DNA of 64,000 nt from Bradyrhizobium sp. U87765 SZCCT0048 (GTDB lineage: Bacteria; Pseudomonadota; Alphaproteobacteria; Rhizobiales; Xanthobacteraceae): assembly GCF_018131225.1 (NCBI RefSeq), contig NZ_JAFCMM010000002.1, positions 620,001 through 684,000 of the forward strand, given 5' to 3'. The first letter of the stretch is position 1. Each line of letters begins with the position of its first letter. Positions 25,318 through 33,785 of this stretch are shown in pieces. The position numbers and the translations under genes were made by a program. The notes beneath the pieces were generated by a model. The model did not search any database, was not told where the DNA came from, and saw nothing but the letters and a program-made list of their open reading frames with translations.

Positions 25318-26205
25318 ATGACCCGCTTTGACGACGGCCTGTCGTCCCCCTTCGAGATCGTCGAGCCGCCCCGCTGGCGGGCGCCGATCATCTTCAACTC
25401 GCCGCACTCGGGATCGGTCTACCCGGCCGAGTTCATCGATGCGTCGCGGATCGACGTTGTCGCCCTGCGCCGCTCCGAGGACTCGTTCATGGACGACATG
25501 ATCGCAGGCCTGTGCGACGACGGGGTCGCGGTGGTGCGGGTCAACTTTCCGCGGTCCTATGTCGACGTCAATCGCGAGCCCTACGAGCTCGATCCCCGGA
25601 TGTTCAGCGGCCGCCTGCCGAGCTTCGCCAACACCCGCTCGATGCGGGTCGCCGGCGGCCTCGGCACCATTCCGCGTGTGGTCGGCGACGGCCAGGAGAT
25701 CTATCGCGAGCGGCTCAGCGTCGAGGACGGGCTGAGCCGGATCGAGGCGCTGTACAAGCCCTATCACCGCGCGCTGCGCCGCCTCATCGGCAAGGTGCAC
25801 GAGATGTTCGGCACCGCCATCCTGGTCGACTGCCACTCGATGCCGTCGATCGGCATTTCGCGCGATGAGCCGCGCCGCCCCGACGTCGTGATCGGCGACC
25901 GCTACGGCACCAGCTGCGCGCCGCTGCTGACCGCCGTGGTGGAGGAGACGCTGACGTCGCTGGGCTATACGGTCGGGCGCAACAAGCCCTATGCCGGCGG
26001 CTTCATCACCGAGCACTACGGCAATCCGGCCGGCGGGCTGCACACCATCCAGATCGAGCTCAACCGGGCGATCTACATGGACGAGCGCAAGCGCGAGCGG
26101 GCCGAACGTTTTCCACAGGTCGCGGCCGATTTCGCCGCCCTCGCCCGCACCCTTGTGGCGCTGCCGCTCGGTAACCTCGGCCCCTTCGAGACCGCCGCCG
26201 AATAG
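25318..26205 (+). CDS. N-formylglutamate amidohydrolase
   Basis: A 295-residue metal-dependent amidohydrolase of the N-formylglutamate deformylase family (HutG-type), which releases formate and glutamate. Typical are IIFNSPHSGSVYP near residue 24, RSEDSFMDDM, VNFPRSYVDVNREPYELD, and VDCHSMPS near residue 170. No hut genes are nearby. Stand-alone members next to cpdR are common in this bacterial group (general knowledge). The final histidine-utilisation role is therefore uncertain. Confidence 0.92.
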   Translation: MTRFDDGLSSPFEIVEPPRWRAPIIFNSPHSGSVYPAEFIDASRIDVVALRRSEDSFMDDMIAGLCDDGVAVVRVNFPRSYVDVNREPYELDPRMFSGRLPSFANTRSMRVAGGLGTIPRVVGDGQEIYRERLSVEDGLSRIEALYKPYHRALRRLIGKVHEMFGTAILVDCHSMPSIGISRDEPRRPDVVIGDRYGTSCAPLLTAVVEETLTSLGYTVGRNKPYAGGFITEHYGNPAGGLHTIQIELNRAIYMDERKRERAERFPQVAADFAALARTLVALPLGNLGPFETAAE

Positions 26206-26328
26206 CCCGCGCCCGAACGATGGACCCGAACGATGGACAGGACACGCCATCGCGTCCGGACGCCGTAACCGCACGACCTCCGGCACAGCCGGAGAGTCAC
26301 GACAGACCCCAAGGAAAAGACCCCAAAG

Positions 26329-26416
26329 AAAAAAGGGCCGCTTGCGAAGGCAAGCGGCCCAAGTCTAGGGAGGAAACGCCCAAGGAGGGCAGCGGTAACG
26401 CAAAGCGCTACCGCAC
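26329..26416 (-). ncRNA. mmgR: MmgR/suhB-family (alpha-r8) trans-acting small RNA
   Basis: An approximately 88-nt RNA. It has a 5' hairpin GCGGTAGCG/CGTTACCGC that pairs fully with one G-U, then a single-stranded CU-rich stretch with the ten-base block UUUCCUCCCU (26376-26367), then a terminator stem of 11 perfect pairs with a CUUC loop (26360-26335) and six U residues. The unpaired decamer and overall layout are those of the alpha-r8 family, first described upstream of suhB-like genes and named MmgR in Sinorhizobium. Here too it is antisense-oriented upstream of an inositol-monophosphatase-fold gene. Its CCUCC motifs suggest pairing with ribosome binding sites. Confidence 0.85.
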
Positions 26417-26422
26417 CGCAAC

Positions 26423-26451
26423 AATATGCAGCCGCGACGCACAAAATGCAA
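26423..26451 (-). promoter_or_regulatory. Promoter of the MmgR-type sRNA
   Basis: On the minus strand TTGCAT (26446-26451) and CATATT (26423-26428) are exactly 17 bases apart and would start transcription near 26416, just before the 5' hairpin. Confidence 0.6.
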
Positions 26452-26460
26452 GGGGAATCG

Positions 26461-26855
26461 AAACCTTTTGCATGCGATGAGCGCATAACTGATCTGTTGC
26501 ACTCGCAACCAATTGCGAAATTATTACCCAGCAAATTCAAGGAATTAATTAAAAACAACCCCGCCCTGAGCCATTCAAAAACGCCGAAACCAGCCCCAAA
26601 TTATGAATATTAATTTCAATTCTTGAGCATTCGAACGCCAAAGATGTGAACGGAAGATCTCTCCCGCCGACCTTTCCGATTCCAATATTTGGCCGCCAGC
26701 TCCTGGCCTGCAAGACCATCCAGCGCGCGACCGCCTGATCACGCCACCACCGCCCTCATGACGACACACGCCGTTTATGATTCTAGTGTGGATGGAATCG
26801 GCGGCAGCATCGGCGCCGTCGCGCCCTTTCGAACGGCCCTGCCCGGGGAGCCCCT
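26461..26855. other. AT-rich non-coding region upstream of hisN
   Basis: The stretch at about 26470-26700 is much richer in A and T than anything else in the window (for example GGAATTAATTAAAAACAA and AATATTAATTTCAATT). No open frame with plausible coding character is present. It may hold promoters for hisN and upstream control of the divergent sRNA. Confidence 0.6.
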
Positions 26856-27638
26856 GTGACCCTCGTCGACTTCACCGCCTTCCTCGACCGCCTCGCCTCC
26901 GCGTCCGGCGAAACCATCCTGCCTTTCTTCCGCACCTCGCTCGGCGTGGAGAACAAGAACGCCGGCAAGGACCTTGATCCGGTCACCGAGGCCGACCGCG
27001 CCGCCGAAGCGGTCATGCGGCGGCTGATCAAGGCCAACTTTCCCCAGCACGGCATCGTCGGCGAGGAGTTTGGCGATGAACGCACCGACGCGGAATATGT
27101 CTGGGTGCTCGACCCGATCGACGGCACCAAGTCCTTCATTTCCGGCCTGCCGATCTGGGGCACGCTGATCGCCCTGATGCGCCATGGCGTGCCGGCGTTC
27201 GGCATGATGCACCAGCCCTATATCGGCGAACGCTTTACCGGTGACGGCGGCGCGGCGACCTACACGGGACCGTCGGGCAAGCGCAAGCTGGCGGTGCGCC
27301 GCTGCGCCTCGCTCGCCGACGCAACGCTGTTCACCACCAGCCCGCGCCTGATGAACGAGACCGACCGCGCCGCGTTCGAGCGTGTCGAGACCACGACCCG
27401 GCTGTCGCGCTATGGCGGCGACTGCTATGCGTATTGCATGCTCGCTGCCGGTCATGTCGACCTCGTGGTCGAGACCGAGCTCAAGCCCTACGACATCGCC
27501 GCGCTGGTGCCGATCGTCACAGGCGCCGGCGGCATCGTCACGACGTGGGACGGCGGGCCGGCGCAGCACGGCGGCCGCATCGTCGCCGCCGGTGACCCGC
27601 GGGTGCACGAGGCCACGCTCAAGATCCTCAACGCCTGA
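26856..27638 (+). CDS. hisN: Histidinol-phosphatase of the inositol monophosphatase fold
   Basis: A 260-residue Mg-dependent phosphatase. The three metal-binding motifs are visible: GEEFG near residue 70, VLDPIDGTKSF near residue 90, and the C-terminal ELKPYDIAALVPIVTGAGG. The overall pattern matches the HisN branch, which dephosphorylates L-histidinol phosphate, rather than SuhB. Translation starts at GTG 26856 after GGGGAG. An MmgR-type sRNA gene is divergent upstream. The AraC gene begins 12 bases after the stop and may share the transcript. Confidence 0.85.
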   Translation: MTLVDFTAFLDRLASASGETILPFFRTSLGVENKNAGKDLDPVTEADRAAEAVMRRLIKANFPQHGIVGEEFGDERTDAEYVWVLDPIDGTKSFISGLPIWGTLIALMRHGVPAFGMMHQPYIGERFTGDGGAATYTGPSGKRKLAVRRCASLADATLFTTSPRLMNETDRAAFERVETTTRLSRYGGDCYAYCMLAAGHVDLVVETELKPYDIAALVPIVTGAGGIVTTWDGGPAQHGGRIVAAGDPRVHEATLKILNA

Positions 27639-27650
27639 CGAGGCTGCGCG

Positions 27651-28490
27651 GTGTCCGAGCTGCTCACCGGCCGGATCGATTCTGCTCCTGCCGCTGACGG
27701 CGCCGACCGGCGTGACCGCATCCGTCTCGCCCCCGGCGCCGCCGGCATCGAGCGGCTGGAAGCGCATCTCCACGGCCAGGCGTTCGCGCCGCATCGCCAC
27801 GACACCTACGCCATCGGCCTGACCCTCGCCGGCGTGCAGACCTTCAGCTTCCGCGGCCGGCGCTGGCATTGCCTGCCCGGCCAGTGCCAGATCCTGCACC
27901 CCGACGAATTGCACGACGGCGGCGCCGGCGACGGCGGCAGCTTCGCCTATCGCATCCTCTATCTTGATCCCGCGCTGCTGCAGGAAGGGCTCGGCGGCCG
28001 GCCACTGCCGTTTGTCGCCAATCCGGTGCATGACCTTCCCGGCAGCGCGGCCCGGGAGATCTGGAGCCTCGACGCCGAACTCGACGACGTCGCCCGCACC
28101 GACCTCGTGGTCATGGTGGCGCGGCTGCTGACGGACGCCGCAGCCGCCCGCGAGCCCCACGCGGCCACGCTCGCCCTCGACGGCCTCAAACGGGTGCGCG
28201 AGCTGATCGCCGCCGATCCCGTCCCGCAGCACGCCATGGCCGAGCTCGAGCAACTCGCCGGCCTCGACCGCTGGTCGCTGGCGCGCCAGTTCCGCGCTGC
28301 GTTCGGCACCAGCCCGAGCCGCTTCCGCACCCTGCGGCAGCTCGACCATGCGCGCCGGCTGCTGACGGGCGGCGCGCCGCTCGCCGACGCCGCCGCGGCC
28401 AGCGGCTTCGCCGACCAGAGCCACATGACGCGGCAGTTCAAGCGTGCCTTCGGCCTGACGCCGGCGCGCTGGACCGCTGCGCTGTCCTGA
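27651..28490 (+). CDS. AraC-family transcriptional regulator
   Basis: A 279-residue regulator starting at GTG 27651. The N-terminal cupin-type sensing domain shows FAPHRHDTYAIGLTLAGVQTF and GQCQILHPDELHDGG. The C-terminal pair of helix-turn-helix motifs includes WSLARQFRAAFGTSPSRF and GFADQSHMTRQFKRAFGLTPARW, the AraC signature. It converges with the beta-hydroxyacid dehydrogenase gene, with only 11 bases between the stops. Its target genes and ligand are not apparent. Confidence 0.92.
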   Translation: MSELLTGRIDSAPAADGADRRDRIRLAPGAAGIERLEAHLHGQAFAPHRHDTYAIGLTLAGVQTFSFRGRRWHCLPGQCQILHPDELHDGGAGDGGSFAYRILYLDPALLQEGLGGRPLPFVANPVHDLPGSAAREIWSLDAELDDVARTDLVVMVARLLTDAAAAREPHAATLALDGLKRVRELIAADPVPQHAMAELEQLAGLDRWSLARQFRAAFGTSPSRFRTLRQLDHARRLLTGGAPLADAAAASGFADQSHMTRQFKRAFGLTPARWTAALS

Positions 28491-28501
28491 GACAGGCCCG
28501 T

Positions 28502-29380
28502 TCAGCGCGCCTGGGCGGTGCGCCGCGCGATCGCCCGCACCACCGCCACCATGTCCTCGCCGCCGAGCCCGAGCGCCTGGGTCTCGCCGTACAGCGCATG
28601 ACAGACGTCGAGCAGCGGCGAGGCGATGCCCGCGCGCCGAGCCGCTTCGGCGACGAGACGGTTGTTCTTCAGCACATCGGTGATCGAGGCCTGCACGGAG
28701 AAGTCGCCGGCCGCAAGCTTGTGCAATTTGACCCGGGAGACGCTGCTTGCCATCGGGCCGGCGTCGAGGACCGCCGTGAACTGCTGCATGTCGAGACCGT
28801 GCTGCTCGGCGAAGTGTGCCGCCTCGGCGAGCCCCGTCACCATGGTGATGAGAAACAGGTTGACCGCGAGCTTGGTCAGCAGCGCGGTCGGCACCGCACC
28901 GCAGTCGGTCGCGGTGTGGCACATCGGCTGCAGCAACGGCCGCACCTCGGCGACAACAGCTGGCTCGCCCGCGAGCATCGCCACGAGCTGGCCGGCCTCC
29001 GCCGGCTTGCGCGAGCCGGACACCGGCGCCTCGACATAATGTCCCCCCGCGGCGCGGATGTCGGCCTCGAGCGCCCGTGAATAGTCCGGCTCGGTCGTCC
29101 CCATGTGCACGACGGTGCGGCCCGCCACCATTGCGGCGAACGCCTCGGTACGGCGCCGCAGCACGTCGTCCATCGCCGCTTCGGTCGCGAGCATCAGGAT
29201 CACGACGCGCGCGGCGCCGAACACCTCGGCGGGCGAGCCGGCGACCCGCGCGCCGGCAGCGCGCAGCCGCTCGCAGCTATCGGCCGAGCGATTCCACACC
29301 ACGAGGGACGTGCCTGCGCGCACCAGATTGAGCGCCATGGGTTCTCCCATGACGCCGAGACCGATGAAACCGATGTCCAT
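28502..29380 (-). CDS. NAD(P)-dependent beta-hydroxyacid dehydrogenase
   Basis: A 292-residue enzyme of the 3-hydroxyisobutyrate/6-phosphogluconate dehydrogenase superfamily. The Rossmann start is DIGFIGLGVMGEPMALNL, substrate-binding GHYVEAPVSGSRKPAEAGQL lies near residue 115, and the catalytic lysine is in ALLTKLAVNLFL near residue 170. Candidates are tartronate semialdehyde reductase, 3-hydroxyisobutyrate dehydrogenase or glyoxylate/succinic semialdehyde reductase; the exact substrate is not readable. It is followed by the converging AraC gene and preceded by a LysR gene on the same strand. Confidence 0.9.
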   Translation of the reverse strand: MDIGFIGLGVMGEPMALNLVRAGTSLVVWNRSADSCERLRAAGARVAGSPAEVFGAARVVILMLATEAAMDDVLRRRTEAFAAMVAGRTVVHMGTTEPDYSRALEADIRAAGGHYVEAPVSGSRKPAEAGQLVAMLAGEPAVVAEVRPLLQPMCHTATDCGAVPTALLTKLAVNLFLITMVTGLAEAAHFAEQHGLDMQQFTAVLDAGPMASSVSRVKLHKLAAGDFSVQASITDVLKNNRLVAEAARRAGIASPLLDVCHALYGETQALGLGGEDMVAVVRAIARRTAQAR

Positions 29381-29533
29381 TGCCGTTGTCCTTGCAGCCC
29401 CGCATCCTCGTTTGAGCGTCGCCGGTGCGGCCGGAGGTGCCGGCGACGGCGCAACGCTAAGGCCGGCGAACCATGGACGTCTTGAACGGTTGTGCGGCCA
29501 GCGTCTGACGCCTCACGACGCCCGCCTCTGCCG

Positions 29534-30427
29534 TCAGATCGTTGCGCTGCTGCGCAGGTGGCTGACGAGTTGCTGCGCGGGCCTGGACAGGGCCTTGTAG
29601 CTGCGCATGCACACCACGAGACGGCGCTGCGTCCAGGCATCGCGCACCCGCACCACCGCGACCTTCATGGTGCGGGCGGCGCGGCGCGCGGCGACCTCCG
29701 GCATCATCGCGACCCCGACCCCGGCCTCGACCACCTGGCACACCGCATCGAAGGTGCGGAAGCGCGCCCGCAGGCGCAGGCGGCGGCCAAGCCGCGCGGC
29801 ATGGCTCGCGATGTGGTCCTGCAGCGCGCTGCCCTCCGACAGGCCGATGAAATCGCGGTCGAGCACATCGTGAAAATCGATCAGGCGGCGGCTGGTGAAC
29901 TCGTCGCCCGGCGGCGTTACCAGCACGAGGCGGTCATCGCAAAACGGAAACACCTCGAGCGTATCGGGCACGACATGGGCGGCGGCGAGACCGAGATCGG
30001 CGACGCCGGAGGCGAGCGCCGGCCCGATATGCGGGCTCTCGCGCTCCTCGACATGGATGCTGATCTGCGGATTGCGCACGAGATAGGCCGCGAGCACCTT
30101 GGGCAGGTGCTCGGACATGCCGGCGGTGTTGGCGAGCATGTGGATGGTCGCCTTGGCGCCGCGGGCGTAAGCTGCCAGATCGCCCTGCAGCACTTCGACG
30201 TCGTGCAGCACGATGCGGGCATGGTCGAGCAGGCTGAGCCCGGCGGCCGTCAGTTCGACGCCGCGGCGCTCGCGCTGCAGCAACGGCACCCCGAGCGCCT
30301 CCTCCATGCCCTTGATCCGCGCGCTGGCCGACGCCAGCGCCAGCGCCGACCGCGCCGCACCATGCGTGATGCTGCGCGCCTCGGCCACGGCGACGAACAA
30401 CCTGAGATCGACGAGATCGAAACGCAC
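29534..30427 (-). CDS. LysR-family transcriptional regulator
   Basis: A 297-residue LysR-type protein. The N-terminal helix-turn-helix is in RFDLVDLRLFVAVAEARSITHGAARSAL (residues 2-29, in part), then the effector-binding domain. GTG 30427 is chosen because AGGAGG lies 7 bases upstream and the protein then begins at the conserved DLVDLRLF. Upstream in-frame starts would add a basic, unlike-coding stretch. It is divergent from the TauE/SafE transporter gene, with 145 bases between, and most likely regulates it (inference). Confidence 0.9.
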   Translation of the reverse strand: MRFDLVDLRLFVAVAEARSITHGAARSALALASASARIKGMEEALGVPLLQRERRGVELTAAGLSLLDHARIVLHDVEVLQGDLAAYARGAKATIHMLANTAGMSEHLPKVLAAYLVRNPQISIHVEERESPHIGPALASGVADLGLAAAHVVPDTLEVFPFCDDRLVLVTPPGDEFTSRRLIDFHDVLDRDFIGLSEGSALQDHIASHAARLGRRLRLRARFRTFDAVCQVVEAGVGVAMMPEVAARRAARTMKVAVVRVRDAWTQRRLVVCMRSYKALSRPAQQLVSHLRSSATI

Positions 30428-30572
30428 TGCACAGCCTCCTGAGCCTGTACCGCGGACAGGCGACCGCGGCCTGCCTTCGGATCTGCCGAAGGGAAAATGC
30501 TGAACCTCCACATTGTGCCCGCGCCCGCGCTGGGTCAATGTACGCATCGACATTCCTGCCCAGGTTCATTTG

Positions 30573-31337
30573 ATGACTTCTGTCTCGCCGTCCCTGCTCG
30601 TCGCCATCGCCGCTGTCTTCATGCTCGCCGGCTTCGTCAAGGGCGTGCTCGGCCTCGGCCTTCCGACCGTCGCGATGGGCCTGCTGGCGACGCGCATGCC
30701 GCCGTCGCAGGCGCTTGCCATCGTCATCGTGCCGGCCATCGTCACCAACATCTGGCAGACCTTCGTCGGCCCCTATCTGCGCGACATCGTGCGCCGGCTG
30801 TGGCCGCTGATGATCTGCACCTGCCTCGGCATCTGGAGCGGCGCCGGCCTGATGACCGGCCCCTATGCCCGCTTCGGCACCATCGTGCTCGGGGGGCTGC
30901 TGGTGGTGTATGCCGTGATCGGCCTCGGCAACGTCCGCTTCAGCGTCGCGCGCGCCCATGAGAAGTGGGTCGGCGGCATCGTCGGCATGATCACCGGCCT
31001 CGTGTCGGCCGCAACCGGCGTGCAGGTCATTCCCTCGATGCCCTTCATGCAGGCGATCGGCATGGAGAAGGACGAACTGGTGCAGGCCCTCGGCGTGTTC
31101 TTCACCACCGCGACGCTGGCGCTATCGTTCAATCTCACCAGCGCCGGATTGCTCACGACCTCCACCGCGCTGCCCGGCCTCCTCGCTCTGCTCACCGCGT
31201 TCCTTGGCATGTATATCGGCCAGATCGTCCGGGTGCGGATGGACGCCGTCACCTTCCGCCGCTGGTTCCTGGTCGGCATGGGGGTGCTCGGCCTTTATCT
31301 CGCCGCCAACACGCTGCTGACTCTGCACGCTGGCTGA
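30573..31337 (+). CDS. TauE/SafE-family membrane transporter
   Basis: A 254-residue inner-membrane protein with about seven or eight hydrophobic segments and an internal duplication typical of TauE/SafE (sulfite or organosulfonate export). The family glycine-rich repeats are seen in GFVKGVLGLGLPTVAMGLL and GIVGMITGLVSAATGVQVIP. ATG 30573 has only a weak ribosome binding site. The divergent LysR gene is the likely regulator. The substrate cannot be fixed from the sequence; anions such as sulfite, sulfoacetate or carboxylates are known for the family. Confidence 0.88.
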   Translation: MTSVSPSLLVAIAAVFMLAGFVKGVLGLGLPTVAMGLLATRMPPSQALAIVIVPAIVTNIWQTFVGPYLRDIVRRLWPLMICTCLGIWSGAGLMTGPYARFGTIVLGGLLVVYAVIGLGNVRFSVARAHEKWVGGIVGMITGLVSAATGVQVIPSMPFMQAIGMEKDELVQALGVFFTTATLALSFNLTSAGLLTTSTALPGLLALLTAFLGMYIGQIVRVRMDAVTFRRWFLVGMGVLGLYLAANTLLTLHAG

Positions 31338-31346
31338 AGCACGTCC

Positions 31347-32261
31347 TCACGCCTCCACCGGCTCGAGCAGCGACCAGAAGCGCTCGGCCGCGGCGCTTTG
31401 GCGGGCGCGCGCCCGGAACAGCCGGATCTCGATGGGAATGTCCCACTCCGGTCCGCCGGCCCGCACCAGGCGCCCCGTGGCGAAATCATCGGACACGACG
31501 CTGAGAGGCGACCAGGCGATGCCGCGCCCCTCCCGCGCCATCGCCACCAGTACGGTCGCAACATGGGAGGTGAAGCTCGCATGCAAGAACGCCGGCGGAC
31601 CGCCGGCGCCGCGCACCGCCGCGACGATGCGGCCCATGCCCGATTCGGCGCTGTAGGCGAGATGAGGCAGCGGCTGCGCCGCATCGCCCGGCAATGAATG
31701 ACGTGGCTGCCCCGGACGCTCCGGATCGGGCGCACACACCGGCACCAGCAGGTCGTCGCCGAGATGCAGCGAGCGGAACTGGTGCGAATCGAGCTGGGTC
31801 CGCGCCGCCGGATGATGATGGCACAGCAGGAACTGGGCCTGGCCCTGCAGCATGATGCGCTCGCACGCCGCCATGGTGTCGGCCACCAGCCGCACGCCGT
31901 CACCGAGCGAGGCGCGCTGCTCGACGCCGCGCAGCCAGGCCGGAAAGAACGTCAGCGACAACGCGTTGGTCGCGGCAAACCTTAACGTGCCCGCCGAGGC
32001 GCGCGACGCCTCCAGCGCCTCCTCGCGGCCGAGATAGAGCCGCCGCAACGTCTCCTCGGCGACAGGGCGAAATCGCTCGCCCGCCGCCGTCAACGCGACG
32101 CTGTGGGTGCTGCGGTCGAACAGCGGCGCGCCGACCCAGTCCTCCAGCGCCCGCACCCGGCGGCTGAACGCGGGCTGCGAGATGTTGCGCCGCTCGGCCG
32201 CGCGCGAGAACCCGCCGCAGTCGACGATCGCCAGGTAGTCCTCGAGCCAGCTCAGATCCAT
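31347..32261 (-). CDS. LysR-family transcriptional regulator of the leuCD-like module
   Basis: A 304-residue LysR-type regulator with helix-turn-helix MDLSWLEDYLAIVDCGGFSR (residues 1-20) and AAERRNISQPAFSRRVRALE. ATG 32261 gives exactly the usual family start. It is divergent from the leuC-like gene with 100 bases between. That gap contains the perfect palindrome ATCAATTGAT, a candidate operator. It converges with the TauE/SafE gene, 9 bases from its stop. Confidence 0.92.
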   Translation of the reverse strand: MDLSWLEDYLAIVDCGGFSRAAERRNISQPAFSRRVRALEDWVGAPLFDRSTHSVALTAAGERFRPVAEETLRRLYLGREEALEASRASAGTLRFAATNALSLTFFPAWLRGVEQRASLGDGVRLVADTMAACERIMLQGQAQFLLCHHHPAARTQLDSHQFRSLHLGDDLLVPVCAPDPERPGQPRHSLPGDAAQPLPHLAYSAESGMGRIVAAVRGAGGPPAFLHASFTSHVATVLVAMAREGRGIAWSPLSVVSDDFATGRLVRAGGPEWDIPIEIRLFRARARQSAAAERFWSLLEPVEA

Positions 32262-32279
32262 CGCGTATGCCTTGTGTGC

Positions 32280-32289
32280 ATCAATTGAT
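32280..32289. promoter_or_regulatory. Palindrome, candidate operator of the LysR/leuC divergent pair
   Basis: A perfect 10-bp palindrome ATCAATTGAT lies 18 bases upstream of the LysR start and 72 bases upstream of the leuC-like start. A LysR protein controlling both genes would be expected to bind in this gap. Confidence 0.4.
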
Positions 32290-32344
32290 CGGGTTTTGGC
32301 ATTGGCCTGCCGCCGGCACCGGCCGCAGGGTGGAAAGCTGTCAG

Positions 32345-32365
32345 TTTCCAATGGATTTCCAATGG
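32345..32365. repeat. Direct repeat overlapping the leuC-like start codon
   Basis: The ten-base sequence TTTCCAATGG occurs twice, at 32345-32354 and 32356-32365. The second copy contains the start codon of the leuC-like gene. No classic ribosome binding site is visible at this start. Confidence 0.6.
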
Positions 32366-33783
32366 CTTCCCCACGCACACTGTATGACAAGATTTGCGAC
32401 GCGCACAGCGTCCGCCGGCTCGACGATGCCGGGCGCATGCTGCTTTACGTCGATCGCACCGTGCTCAACGAGTACACCAGCCCACAGGCGTTCACCGCAC
32501 TGCGCGAGGCCGGACGCAAGCCGTGGCGACCCGAAGCCGCGCTCGCGGTGGTCGATCACGTCAACCCGACCGCGGCGCGGCGCACCGCAGCCATGGCCGA
32601 CGCCGACGCTGCGCGGCAGGTCGATTATCTCGGCCGCAACTGCCGCGACTTCGGCATCGAGCTGTTCGATGTGCTCGACCCGCGCCAGGGCATCGAGCAT
32701 GTGGTTGCGCCGGAACAAGGCTTCGTGCTGCCGGGCATGGTGGTCGCCGCGGGCGACAGCCACACCACCACCTACGGGGCCCTGGGCGCGCTCGGCTTCG
32801 GCATCGGCACCTCCGACATCGAGCATTATCTCGCAACGCAGACGCTGGTGTACCGCCGCCTGAAGACGATGCGCATCACGGTCGACGGCGATCTGCCGCC
32901 GGGCGTCGTCGCCAAGGACATCGTGATGGCGGTCATCCGCCGTATCGGCGCCGACGGCGCCACCGGCTTTGCGGTCGAGTTCGCCGGAAGCACCATGGGC
33001 GCGCTCGGCGTCGAAGGCCGCATGACCATCTGCAACATGATCGTGGAGGCCGGCGCGCGCGGCGCGGTGATGGCGCCGGACGACGCGGTGTTCGCCTATC
33101 TCAAGGGCCGCCCGCGTGCGCCCAAGGGGGCGCTGTGGGATGTGGCCTGCGCCAGCTGGCGACAGCTCGCGAGCGACGCCGACGCCGCGTTCGATCGCGA
33201 GGTGACGATCGCTGCGGAAGAGATCGCGCCGATGGTGACATGGGGCACGAGCCCGGACCAGGCGGTGCCGATCGACGGCTGCGTGCCCGATCCCGGCGAG
33301 GCGGCGACGCATGAACAGCAGCGCGGCCTGCAGCGCGCGCTCGACTACATGGGCCTTGTGCCGGGCACGCCGATGCAGACGATCAGGATCGACCGCGCCT
33401 TCATCGGCTCCTGCACCAACGCTCGCATCGACGACCTGCGGCAGGCGGCGACCGTGGTCGCCGGCCGCCGCGTCGCCGATGGCGTGCGCGCCATGGTGGT
33501 GCCGGGCTCGACAGCCGTGCGCCGCGAGGCGGAGGCGGAAGGGCTCGACCGCATCTTCATCGCCGCCGGCTTCGAGTGGCGGCAATCCGGCTGCTCGATG
33601 TGCCTCGCCATGAACGACGACGTGCTGGCGCCGGGCGAGCGCTGCGCCTCCAGCACCAACCGCAATTTCGAGGGCCGCCAGGGCGCGCAGGGCCGCACCC
33701 ATCTGATGAGCCCGGCGATGGTCGCCGCCGCCGCGATCCGCGGCCACCTTGCCGATCCCCGCACGTTCGCCGGAGGACAGTGA
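32362..33783 (+). CDS. leuC: 3-isopropylmalate dehydratase large subunit homologue (LeuC-like)
   Basis: A 473-residue aconitase-superfamily protein, the normal length of LeuC. All three [4Fe-4S] ligands are present: Cys351 in IGSCTNAR, and Cys411 and Cys414 in GCSMCLAMN. Other landmarks are DRTVLNEYTSPQAF, GDSHTTTYGALGAL and SSTNRNFEGRQG. With the small subunit it would move a hydroxyl group between adjacent carbons of a substituted malate. It is followed by leuD, a dicarboxylate symporter and a PdxA-type dehydrogenase, and controlled by a divergent LysR gene. This looks like a catabolic paralogue rather than the leucine biosynthetic copy (inference). Confidence 0.88.
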   Translation: MASPRTLYDKICDAHSVRRLDDAGRMLLYVDRTVLNEYTSPQAFTALREAGRKPWRPEAALAVVDHVNPTAARRTAAMADADAARQVDYLGRNCRDFGIELFDVLDPRQGIEHVVAPEQGFVLPGMVVAAGDSHTTTYGALGALGFGIGTSDIEHYLATQTLVYRRLKTMRITVDGDLPPGVVAKDIVMAVIRRIGADGATGFAVEFAGSTMGALGVEGRMTICNMIVEAGARGAVMAPDDAVFAYLKGRPRAPKGALWDVACASWRQLASDADAAFDREVTIAAEEIAPMVTWGTSPDQAVPIDGCVPDPGEAATHEQQRGLQRALDYMGLVPGTPMQTIRIDRAFIGSCTNARIDDLRQAATVVAGRRVADGVRAMVVPGSTAVRREAEAEGLDRIFIAAGFEWRQSGCSMCLAMNDDVLAPGERCASSTNRNFEGRQGAQGRTHLMSPAMVAAAAIRGHLADPRTFAGGQ

Positions 33784-33785
33784 CC

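Noticed and set aside
26073..26558. Minus-strand frame of 161 codons covering the sRNA
   Set aside because: It spans the sRNA promoter, hairpins and terminator and enters the antisense of the amidohydrolase gene; its cysteine-rich sequence has no coding features.
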